In this document: one piece after another, positions 1 through 6,152 of the stretch | How positions within the stretch are numbered: position 1 is the stretch's first letter | How the letters are laid out: each line of letters begins with the position of its first letter | Assembly (NCBI GenBank): GCA_030150425.1 | Contig: JASLFY010000359.1 | Span: forward strand, 1 to 6,957 | Direction of reading: 5' to 3' | Origin: Yimella sp. | Lineage (GTDB): Bacteria > Actinomycetota > Actinomycetes > Actinomycetales > Dermatophilaceae | Length of the DNA: 6,957 nucleotides | The notes under the pieces: model-generated | What the model was told of the DNA's origin: nothing | Seen by the model: the letters and a program-made list of their open reading frames with translations, nothing else | Database searches by the model: none | Translations under genes and position numbers: made by a program

Positions 1-34
1 CGGGTCCGGGTACCACCCGGACGGGCGCTCGCTC

Positions 35-949
35 ATGGGCTGCATTGTGTCAACACGGGAGGTTCACGGCCGCACCCGGCACACTGGGGCGGTGCCTCCG
101 CTGTCCGCCCGCCTCGCCACATACGGCCGACGCATCGAGAATTCCACCGCGGGCCGGATCCACGGCCGGGCCGTCCGCCTCGAGCTGGGTGTGCACTCGC
201 TCGCCCTCGCGGCGCAGCACGTCCTCTGCGCCGCACCGTTCCTGGTGGCGATGTCGGCGCTGTCGCGGCGGTGGGGATTCGGCGACGTCGGCCACCTGCT
301 GTCCGATACGATGGGGCTGCGCGGGGACGCGGAACACGAACTGCTCGCGCTCTTCCGGGCCCGCAGCCACGAGAGCGTCGGATCGTTCCTGGTCGGCTTC
401 GTGGTCGCCTTCTTCTTCGCGACCGGCGTCTCGGCCACGATGCAGCGCACCTTCGAACGGATCTGGGACCTGCACCATGCGCCCTGGACGGCGTGGTGGC
501 GACACCTCGCGTGGGCGCTGGCCACCACGGTGCTCTTCGGTCTGGGCCTCTGGGTGAACAAGGCGACGCACACCTGGCAGCTGTCGACCGCCGTCGAGGT
601 CGGGCTGGAGTCGCTGGCGACCGGGGTCGGCGCGTTCGCCTACTACTGGTGGACCCAACACGTGCTGCTCGGCGGCCGGATCACCCCGTTGCGGCTGTTG
701 CCCGGCGCCACCTTCATCGGTGTCGGCACGATGCTGCTCATCGTGGTCACCCAGGTGATGGCCCCCGCCCAGGTCACCCAGCAGGTGGCCGACTACGGCC
801 TGGTCGGAGCCGCGTTCATCCTGTCGACGATCCTCGTCGCGTTCAGCACGGTCGTGTTGTGGGGCGCCTATCTGGGTCGGGAGTACGAGCGGCGGCACCA
901 CACGACGGGACTAGCCGCGGTGGTCGACCCGCTGCCGGGTGAGCAGTAG
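35..949 (+). CDS. YihY/BrkB-family inner-membrane protein
   Basis: Integral membrane protein of the YihY/BrkB family, long misnamed ribonuclease BN; the transport or other role of the family is unsettled. With the ATG at 35 it has 304 residues. About six hydrophobic helices are visible (roughly residues 54-74, 115-135, 158-174, 193-210, 222-243, 255-280), the number expected for the family. The segment after helix 2 (ATMQRTFERIWDL, 134-146) and the LLPGATF motif before helix 5 (221-227) are the family-like stretches I recognise. The start is uncertain: the frame is open to the left edge, no Shine-Dalgarno precedes the ATG, and the first ~45 residues are hydrophilic and unremarkable. A GTG at 92 would give 285 residues. 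The TAG stop at 947-949 lies inside the convergent MFS gene. The fold assignment is fairly sure; the function is not. Confidence 0.75.
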   Translation: MGCIVSTREVHGRTRHTGAVPPLSARLATYGRRIENSTAGRIHGRAVRLELGVHSLALAAQHVLCAAPFLVAMSALSRRWGFGDVGHLLSDTMGLRGDAEHELLALFRARSHESVGSFLVGFVVAFFFATGVSATMQRTFERIWDLHHAPWTAWWRHLAWALATTVLFGLGLWVNKATHTWQLSTAVEVGLESLATGVGAFAYYWWTQHVLLGGRITPLRLLPGATFIGVGTMLLIVVTQVMAPAQVTQQVADYGLVGAAFILSTILVAFSTVVLWGAYLGREYERRHHTTGLAAVVDPLPGEQ

Positions 950-2326
950 GACCACGGCGGCAGCGAGCGCGGTCGCACCACAGATCGCCCAGACCGTGAG
1001 GTAGCCGTCCAGGCTGGCGTGCTTCGCGGCGGCCTCGGTGTCGATCGACCCACCGGCCGACAGGGCGATCGCGAAGATGCTGCTGGCGATCGCACCACCC
1101 ACCGTCTTGGTCATGTTCGTCATGCCGGTGACGAAGCCGGTGTGGGTCGGCGGCGCGGCCACAGCGGCGGCGGCCGGGAGCGCGGCGACCAGGAGCCCGG
1201 ACCCCAGTCCGGCGACGCCCATGTTGACCATGGCGTTGGTGAGGCTGGCGTGCAGCGGCAGGAACAGCAGGTAGCCGATCCCGACCAGGATCGCGCCGGC
1301 GGCGAGCACCACCGGTTGGGCGAACCGCCGCGACAGGGGCGCGAGGAGCGCGGCGCCGATCGCCAGGGTGATGACGTAGAGCCCGATGATCAACGACACG
1401 CGTTCTGCGCTGACGCCGAGGCCGTAGCCGGTCTCCGCGGGGTCGGTACGGGCGAAGGTGGACAGCGGGATCTGCGCGCCGAGGACGGAGACGCCGAGCA
1501 GCGCTGCGGTCAGTTGGATCGGCCACTGCCGGGGTGCGCCGAGGATGCGCAGGTCGACCAGCGGTTGGGCGTGCCCCAGTTCCACGCGGACGAACCCGAT
1601 CCAGGCCGGAACCATCACGACGGCGGCCGCGAGCGCCCACCCCCACAGGTCCAACCGCACCAGGACGAGCGCACCCATCAGCAGCGCCAACGCGGCGGTC
1701 AGCAACACGAAACCGCGCCGGTCGAGCGAACTGTCGCTGCTGCGGGTCACGTCGGGCACCCCGAACCAGATGGCCGGGAACGCGATCGTCACGACGGCGG
1801 CCGGGACCGCCAGCACGGTGACGATCGAGTGGCCGTCGACCAGCGCGCCGGACAGCAGCGCGAACACGATCACGCTGAGTTCGAGGGCGACGACCAGCAC
1901 CGCTGCCGCGGCTCGCGTACGGCGTCCGTCGCCGGCGGTGCGGTGGTGGACGATCGCGATCTCCAGCGGCAACCAGACGACGTAACAACCGGCCAACGCC
2001 CACGCGACCAGGAAGGTCGCGAAGTTCGGGGCGAACGCGACTCCCCAACTGGCCAGGGCCGTGACCCCGGTCGCCGCGAGCAGGATCTTGCGGTGGCCGT
2101 ACATGTCGCCGAGCCGGGCGAGCAACGGGACGCAGATCGCCGACACCGCGAGCTGCGCGGCCTCGAACCAGTTGACGTCGGCGTCGTGGATCCCGAGGTG
2201 GCGGGCGATGTCGGTGTAGAGCGGGGTGTAGTAGCCCTGGAGCGCGCCGCTGGCGATCTCGACGAAGACGAGGAACCCGACGATGCCGGCGATCCCGGCC
2301 GCACTCTGTTTCGCTGAGGTCGTCAC
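911..2326 (-). CDS. MFS exporter, DHA2-type (14-helix drug:H+ antiporter family)
   Basis: Cytoplasmic-membrane major facilitator transporter of 471 residues, a normal size for the 14-helix DHA2 group that exports drugs and other small molecules using the proton gradient. Motif A is clear after helix 2 (RLGDMYGHRK, residues 71-80). A motif-C-like stretch lies in helix 5 (LLSGALVDG, 157-165). Two further stretches typical of the group are TGYGLGVSAE (299-308) and GMTNMTKTVGGAI (401-413). Acidic residues lie in or near predicted helices (E23, E122, E149), which may couple protons; this is inference. The start chosen is a GTG sharing four bases (GTGA) with the TGA of the upstream M20 gene, preceded by GGAG five bases away. 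A longer upstream open frame is a high-GC shadow of the M20 gene. The substrate cannot be read from sequence. The 3' end overlaps the convergent YihY-like gene by 39 bp. Confidence 0.9.
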   Translation of the reverse strand: MTTSAKQSAAGIAGIVGFLVFVEIASGALQGYYTPLYTDIARHLGIHDADVNWFEAAQLAVSAICVPLLARLGDMYGHRKILLAATGVTALASWGVAFAPNFATFLVAWALAGCYVVWLPLEIAIVHHRTAGDGRRTRAAAAVLVVALELSVIVFALLSGALVDGHSIVTVLAVPAAVVTIAFPAIWFGVPDVTRSSDSSLDRRGFVLLTAALALLMGALVLVRLDLWGWALAAAVVMVPAWIGFVRVELGHAQPLVDLRILGAPRQWPIQLTAALLGVSVLGAQIPLSTFARTDPAETGYGLGVSAERVSLIIGLYVITLAIGAALLAPLSRRFAQPVVLAAGAILVGIGYLLFLPLHASLTNAMVNMGVAGLGSGLLVAALPAAAAVAAPPTHTGFVTGMTNMTKTVGGAIASSIFAIALSAGGSIDTEAAAKHASLDGYLTVWAICGATALAAAVVLLLTRQRVDHRG

Positions 2327-2335
2327 AGATTCTCC
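2323..2335 (-). promoter_or_regulatory. Stop/start overlap GTGA with Shine-Dalgarno for the MFS gene
   Basis: GGAG (forward 2332-2335), 5 nt, then GTGA, in which the exporter's GTG (2326-2324) and the peptidase's TGA (2325-2323) share bases. This fixes the MFS start and indicates translational coupling of peptidase and exporter. Confidence 0.8.
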
Positions 2336-3627
2336 AGGAGTGCGCGGTACCAGCGGACGCCGATGGCGAACGAGTCGACCTCCAGCCGTTCGTCGACGTT
2401 GTGCAGGCTGCCGCGCTGGGCGACGGACATCCGGAACGGGTTGAAGCGGTAGACGTCGCGCCAGTGCCGTTGGAAATGACGGGCGTCGGTGGTGGCCATG
2501 ACGACGTACGGGACGACGACCGCGTCGGGCAGCTCGCGTTCGCACGCCTGCCGAACCAGTTCGAACGCCCGCCCCGTGGTCGACGCCGTGGCCGTCGGTT
2601 CGGAGGCGGCGAGCACGGTGACGGTGGTGTCCTTGCCGACCGTGTCCCGTACGCGGGCCACGGCCTGGTCGACCGTCTCGTCGAGGGCGATCCGCAGGTT
2701 CACGTTCGCCGACGCGGTGCTGGCCAACACGTTGCGCGCCGGCGCCCCGGTCAGGGTGGTGACGGCATAGGTGGTGCGGACCATCGCCGCCGTCTCCGGT
2801 CCGAGCCGGGCGAAGGCGCTCGCCAACGGGCGGCGGAGGGTGTCGGCACGACCGACGAGCTGGCGCAGCGGCATCCCGGCGTGGGGCGCGACCTGCTGCA
2901 GCATCGTGACGACCGCGTCGCTGAGGCGGGCCGGCGCAGGATTGTTCTGGAGGGCGAGGATCGCCTGCGCCAACAAAGCCGGGGCGTTGCGCCGCGGCGG
3001 CATCGACGCGTGTCCGCCGGGCGCCTCCACGCTCAGCCGTACGTCGCAATAGCCCTTCTCCGCGATCCCGACGAGGGCGAGGGGCTCGTCGACGGTCGGG
3101 AAGGCACCGTCGGCGACGGCGCCGCCCTCGTCGATGACCAGCAGCGGGTCGACCTCGCGGGAGCGCAACGCCTCGACCGCGGCCGGGGCGGTGGTGCCGG
3201 TGACCTCCTCGTCGGAACCGAAGGAGAGCCAGACGTCACCGGCCGGGACGAAGCCCTGCTCGAGCAGTTCCTCGACCGCGGCGCAGATCGCCACCAGCGA
3301 CCCCTTGCAGTCGAGAGTGCCTCTCCCCCAGACGAATCCGTCGGCGACGACCGCGTCGAACGGCGGGTGGGTCCACTCGTCGTCGGGGTTGATCGGCACG
3401 ACGTCCTGGTGTGCCATCAGCACCGCGGAGCGGCGACCGTCGCGCCCGGGCCAACGCAACAACAACGCGTGCTCCGGCATCGGGACCGATTCGCAGGTCG
3501 CGAACAGGCGCGGGAAGTGCGCTCGCAGATCGGCGTGCAGGCCGTCGAACTCGGCGTCGTTCTTGTCCGGACCGGCGATCGTGCGCCGGCCGATCACCGC
3601 GCGCAGCGCGTCGAGTGCGTCCACCAT
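2323..3627 (-). CDS. M20 zinc metallopeptidase, CPS1/PM20D1-like
   Basis: A 434-residue M20 dizinc hydrolase that would cleave a C-terminal amino acid from a small peptide or N-acyl/N-conjugated amino acid. The metal and catalytic set is complete: H73 and D75 in MAHQDVV, bridging D106 in GRGTLDCKG, catalytic E140 and ligand E141 in SDEEVTG, D166 in VIDEGG, and the last histidine H409 in SLHNVDERL. GGHAS (204-208) marks the lid/dimerisation domain. The C-terminal TDARHF...VYRFNPF stretch (380-398) is typical of the carboxypeptidase S / PM20D1 branch rather than DapE or ArgE. There is no signal peptide, so it should be cytoplasmic. ATG follows the antiporter stop by 9 bp, with an AGGG ribosome site that overlaps that stop. 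Its own stop overlaps the exporter's GTG. The physiological substrate is unknown; the family assignment is firm. Confidence 0.92.
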   Translation of the reverse strand: MVDALDALRAVIGRRTIAGPDKNDAEFDGLHADLRAHFPRLFATCESVPMPEHALLLRWPGRDGRRSAVLMAHQDVVPINPDDEWTHPPFDAVVADGFVWGRGTLDCKGSLVAICAAVEELLEQGFVPAGDVWLSFGSDEEVTGTTAPAAVEALRSREVDPLLVIDEGGAVADGAFPTVDEPLALVGIAEKGYCDVRLSVEAPGGHASMPPRRNAPALLAQAILALQNNPAPARLSDAVVTMLQQVAPHAGMPLRQLVGRADTLRRPLASAFARLGPETAAMVRTTYAVTTLTGAPARNVLASTASANVNLRIALDETVDQAVARVRDTVGKDTTVTVLAASEPTATASTTGRAFELVRQACERELPDAVVVPYVVMATTDARHFQRHWRDVYRFNPFRMSVAQRGSLHNVDERLEVDSFAIGVRWYRALLENL

Positions 3628-3634
3628 GCTCGGA

Positions 3635-3639
3635 CCCTA
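3635..3639 (-). promoter_or_regulatory. Ribosome site of the M20 gene overlapping the antiporter stop
   Basis: On the minus strand TAGGG combines the TAG stop of the antiporter gene with an AGGG Shine-Dalgarno core, 7 nt before the M20 ATG at 3627. This favours ribosomes re-starting from the upstream gene and supports the chosen M20 start over the GTG one codon later. Confidence 0.55.
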
Positions 3640-4806
3640 ATGGCGAGGTGTGACATCCGGAGCGGGTTCGCCCGTCTCCGTCGCCGCCCGCGCTCGTACG
3701 CGCGGCACGAGCACCGCCGTACTTGCGACGGTGACCAGTGCGCCGAGCAGCAGCGCGGTGCCCTCCCCCGGGTGCAGCATTCCGGTCGCGGTGCCGAGGG
3801 CGGCGGCCGCCACCGGCACACCGAGCTGGCCGGCGGTGATCGCCGCTGCCGCCGGGAACTGGCCGGTGGCGACGGGGACGAGGTGGACGGCCAGGGCCGC
3901 GAGACCCAGGACGACGCCGAGCACCACCGCCTGCGGGTGGTCGGCCAGCTCGCGCAGGTCGAGCGAACTGCCGAGCCAGACGAAGAAGACAGGTCCGAAG
4001 AAGCCCTCGGTGAGGGCGAACAGTTGCCCGGCCAGCCGGCGCGGTTCGCCGAGGGCGGCGACCACCAGACCGGCGGCGAAGCCGGCCAGCATCACCGAGA
4101 CGTGGAATCCGACCGCGATGGCGCACAGCCCGAACAGGCCGGTCAGCGAGACGCGCAGCTCGAGCGCGAGCCGCCGCGACTTCGACAGGTGGTGGACCCG
4201 GGCGACACGTCCCTCGTCCGCCGCCCAGCGCAGCGCGAGATACATCAGGGCCGCGGCGGCGATCACGAGAAGGGCACCGAGCGCGGCCCGTACGGCGTGT
4301 GCCGCATCGAGGGTCAACGGGAGGGCGACGATGCAGGCGGAGTCCGCGACAGCGAGTTGGGCCAGCAGCCGGCTCATCGTCGCGCCGTCCGGTGCGACCC
4401 CGTCGAGGGCCGGCATGACGAGGCTCGCGGATGATGAGGCGATCAGGACGGCGTACATCGCGCCGTGTCCGGTGTCGAAGAGTCGGCCGATCCCCCAGCC
4501 GACCGGTACGGCCAGGACACCGATCAGCGCCGCTCGCGCCACGCCGACCCGCCAGCCGGACCGCAGCGCGGCCGAGCGGAACGGGACGTGGCTGCCCGCG
4601 ACGAACATGACCAGCGCGAAGCCGATCTGCGCCAGGAACTCGAACGTCTGACTGTCCGGGTGGAGCCAGCCCAGACCCGTACGCCCGACGGCGACGCCGA
4701 CGAGCAGTTCACCGACGACGACGGGTACGCCGAGGCGGCGCGGCAGCGAGAGCAGTGGACCGAACAGTCCCACCGCGCAGATGAGCGCGAGTTCGGCGAA
4801 GGTCAT
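3637..4806 (-). CDS. Kef/CPA2-type cation:proton antiporter, membrane domain only
   Basis: Polytopic membrane protein of 389 residues with about 12-13 hydrophobic helices over its whole length, matching the Na+/H+ exchanger domain of the CPA2 (Kef-type) superfamily. Family-like stretches are GELLVGVAVG (32-41), FLAQIGFALVMFVAG (57-71), AVADSAC (152-158) and FFGPVFFVWLGSSLDL (269-284). D155 in the helix around 147-166 is the best candidate for the essential ion-binding aspartate; the residue before it is alanine, not Asp/Asn/Gln. After the last helix only a ~20-residue polar tail remains, so the TrkA-N/RCK regulatory domain of classical KefB/C is absent. GGGAG 12 bases upstream of the ATG could act as ribosome site. 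It starts 33 bp after hppD and ends 9 bp before the peptidase start, consistent with one operon. It would exchange K+ or Na+ for protons; which ion cannot be told. Confidence 0.85.
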   Translation of the reverse strand: MTFAELALICAVGLFGPLLSLPRRLGVPVVVGELLVGVAVGRTGLGWLHPDSQTFEFLAQIGFALVMFVAGSHVPFRSAALRSGWRVGVARAALIGVLAVPVGWGIGRLFDTGHGAMYAVLIASSSASLVMPALDGVAPDGATMSRLLAQLAVADSACIVALPLTLDAAHAVRAALGALLVIAAAALMYLALRWAADEGRVARVHHLSKSRRLALELRVSLTGLFGLCAIAVGFHVSVMLAGFAAGLVVAALGEPRRLAGQLFALTEGFFGPVFFVWLGSSLDLRELADHPQAVVLGVVLGLAALAVHLVPVATGQFPAAAAITAGQLGVPVAAAALGTATGMLHPGEGTALLLGALVTVASTAVLVPRVRARAATETGEPAPDVTPRH

Positions 4807-4819
4807 GGGCCGATTCTGC

Positions 4820-4835
4820 TCCCGCTGCCGCGGGA
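4820..4835 (-). repeat. GC-rich hairpin between hppD and antiporter gene
   Basis: Inverted repeat TCCCGC-tgcc-GCGGGA (forward strand): a perfect 6-bp stem with a 4-nt loop, filling about half of the 33-bp gap. On the mRNA (minus) sense the downstream arm contains GGGA, most of the GGGAG that could be the antiporter ribosome site. No T-tract follows, so it is not a standard terminator. It could damp translation of the downstream genes, stabilise the hppD message or mark a processing point. Confidence 0.45.
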
Positions 4836-4839
4836 TCGA

Positions 4840-6045
4840 TCAGAGGTTGCCGCGCTTGTCCTGCTCGCGTTCGATCGCCTCGAAGAGGGCCTTGAAGTTG
4901 CCCTTGCCGAAGCCGAGCGAACCGTGGCGCTCGATCAGCTCGAAGAAGACCGTCGGACGGTCGCCGAGCGGCTTGGTGAAGATCTGCAGCAGGTAGCCGT
5001 CCTCGTCGCGGTCGACCAGGATGCCGCGCTTCTGCAACTCCTCGACCGGAACGCGGACCTCACCGATGCGGGCGCGCAGTTCCTCGTCCTCGTAGTACGA
5101 GTCCGGGGTGTCGAGGAACTCGACGCCGTTGGCACGCAGCGCGTCGACCGTGGCGAGGATGTCGTTCGTCGCGACGGCGAGGTGCTGGGCACCGGCACCG
5201 CAGTAGAACTCGAGGTACTCGTCGATCTGCGACTTCTTCTTGGCGATCGCCGGCTCGTTCAGCGGGAACTTCACGCGGTGGTTGCCGTTGGCGACGACCT
5301 TGCTCATCAGCGCGGAGTAGTCGGTAGCGATGTCGTCACCGATGAACTCGGCCATGTTCACGAAGCCCATCACCTTGTTGTAGAAGGTGACCCATTCGTC
5401 CATCTTGCCCAGCTCGACGTTGCCGACGATGTGGTCGAGGGCCTGGAACAGGCGCTTCGGCTCACCCTCGCGCTTGACGAAGGTCGAGGACGCGGCGGTG
5501 TAGCCGGGCAGGTACGGGCCGGTGTACTTGCTCCGGTCGACGAGGGTGTGGATGGTGTCGCCGTACGTCGCGATCGCGCCGATCCGGATCGTGCCGTGCT
5601 CGTCGCTGATGTCCTCGGGTTCGCGGACGACCTTCGCGCCGGCGCTGCGCGCCTGGGCGATGCACTTGTCGACGTCCGGCACCTCGAGAGCGATGTCGAC
5701 GACGCCGTCACCGTGGGTGCGGTGGTGGTCGGCCAGCGGGCTCTTCGGGTCGACCGCACCGTTGATCACGAAGCGGATCGAACCCGAGCGCAGCACGAAC
5801 GACTTGTGGTCACGGTTGCCGTTCTCCGGGCCGCTGTACGCGACCAGCTCCATGCCCCAGACGTTCTGGTAGTACTGCGCGGACTGTGTCGCATTGCCCG
5901 ACACAAAGACGATGGCGTCCCAACCGGTGACCGGGAAGGGGTCCTTGTCCTCGTCGTACTCGACCAGGCCGACCAGCTGCTTGAGCTGATCGAGGTTCAG
6001 GTCGGCTTCGCGTTCCTGCGGGGTGAGTTCGATGGTGTCGCTCAT
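4840..6045 (-). CDS. hppD: 4-hydroxyphenylpyruvate dioxygenase
   Basis: Cytoplasmic Fe(II) dioxygenase (EC 1.13.11.27) converting 4-hydroxyphenylpyruvate plus O2 to homogentisate and CO2, the second step of tyrosine breakdown. The 401-residue protein has the two vicinal-oxygen-chelate halves: an N-terminal domain (about 38-190) and the catalytic C-terminal domain (about 200-380). The iron triad is intact: H205 in QALDHIVGNVE, H288 in GAQHLAVAT and E369 in PTVFFELIERHG. Residues that contact substrate or inhibitor in plant HPPDs also appear present: N263 (FPLNEP), Q287 next to H288, and Q354 (YLLQIFT). The C-terminal gate helix GFGKGNFKALFEAIE (378-392) is complete, and length is normal. The ATG at 6045 is the only sensible start; a weak GGG precedes it. 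It lies divergent from an Lrp/AsnC regulator and is probably the first gene of the run to the left. A 4-hydroxymandelate synthase is unlikely given overall HPPD-like length and C-terminus. Confidence 0.97.
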   Translation of the reverse strand: MSDTIELTPQEREADLNLDQLKQLVGLVEYDEDKDPFPVTGWDAIVFVSGNATQSAQYYQNVWGMELVAYSGPENGNRDHKSFVLRSGSIRFVINGAVDPKSPLADHHRTHGDGVVDIALEVPDVDKCIAQARSAGAKVVREPEDISDEHGTIRIGAIATYGDTIHTLVDRSKYTGPYLPGYTAASSTFVKREGEPKRLFQALDHIVGNVELGKMDEWVTFYNKVMGFVNMAEFIGDDIATDYSALMSKVVANGNHRVKFPLNEPAIAKKKSQIDEYLEFYCGAGAQHLAVATNDILATVDALRANGVEFLDTPDSYYEDEELRARIGEVRVPVEELQKRGILVDRDEDGYLLQIFTKPLGDRPTVFFELIERHGSLGFGKGNFKALFEAIEREQDKRGNL

Positions 6046-6051
6046 TCGCCC

Positions 6052-6080
6052 ACTGTGTCCCGGGTCACCCCCAGTGGCAA
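6052..6080 (-). promoter_or_regulatory. Candidate hppD promoter
   Basis: On the minus strand TTGCCA (forward 6075-6080) matches the TTGACA -35 at five of six positions. It is followed after 17 bp by CACAGT (forward 6052-6057), a poor -10, which ends 6 bp before the hppD ATG. The spacing is ideal but the -10 is weak. Other starts in the 107-bp gap are possible. Confidence 0.3.
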
Positions 6081-6131
6081 TCGCGCCTTCGCCGGGTGAG
6101 CAGATTGTGCAGGATGCCTCCCTTCATTGCA

Positions 6132-6143
6132 GTAACGCATTAC
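6132..6143. promoter_or_regulatory. Palindrome GTAA-N4-TTAC, candidate Lrp/AsnC operator
   Basis: GTAACGCATTAC has perfect 4-bp arms around a cgca centre, in the most AT-rich patch of the hppD/regulator intergenic region. It overlaps the proposed -10 of the regulator gene (6141-6146) and lies about 87 bp upstream of the hppD start. A regulator bound here could repress itself and act on hppD from upstream. The arms are short, so chance is possible. Confidence 0.35.
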
Positions 6144-6146
6144 ATT
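6141..6146 (+). promoter_or_regulatory. Candidate -10 element of the Lrp/AsnC gene (leaderless)
   Basis: TACATT fits TAnnnT and ends 6 bp before the ATG at 6153, so transcription would begin at or next to the start codon. No convincing -35 hexamer is seen at the usual distance, which is common in actinobacteria or could mean an activator is needed. Confidence 0.4.
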
Positions 6147-6152
6147 TTGTCC

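Noticed and set aside
57..62. GGGAGG as a ribosome site for the YihY-like gene
   Set aside because: The next in-frame start codon (GTG at 92) is about 29 bases away, too far for a working Shine-Dalgarno.
50..901. 283-codon minus-strand frame opposite the YihY-like gene
   Set aside because: Gln/Arg/Gly/Asp-rich antisense shadow; the plus strand has the six-helix membrane pattern and family motifs.
927..946. CTGC/GCAG stem in the convergent overlap as a bidirectional terminator
   Set aside because: Only 4 bp with a 7-nt loop and no T-tract; too weak to call.
843..2048. 401-codon minus-strand frame overlapping the MFS gene in another frame
   Set aside because: Arg/Pro/Ala-rich composition typical of an off-frame reading of GC-rich coding DNA.
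1019..2317. 432-codon plus-strand open frame opposite the MFS gene
   Set aside because: Low-complexity Asp/Gln/Gly/Arg composition with no motif; the minus strand has clear MFS motifs A and C.
2327..3049. Upstream in-frame extension of the MFS protein by 241 codons
   Set aside because: It lies wholly inside the M20 gene, is Arg/Gly-rich, and a GTG with a good Shine-Dalgarno at the gene junction gives a normal 471-residue transporter.
2401..4434. 677-codon open frame on the plus strand opposite the M20 and antiporter genes
   Set aside because: Rich in Arg/Gly/Asp/Gln with no hydrophobic core or recognisable motif. It crosses two well-supported minus-strand genes and their junction, as expected for a frame shadowed by high third-position GC.
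4465..6099. 544-codon open frame on the plus strand opposite hppD and part of the antiporter gene
   Set aside because: The opposite strand encodes HPPD with all catalytic residues. This frame is a Val/Asp/Leu/Arg-rich antisense shadow spanning two genes.
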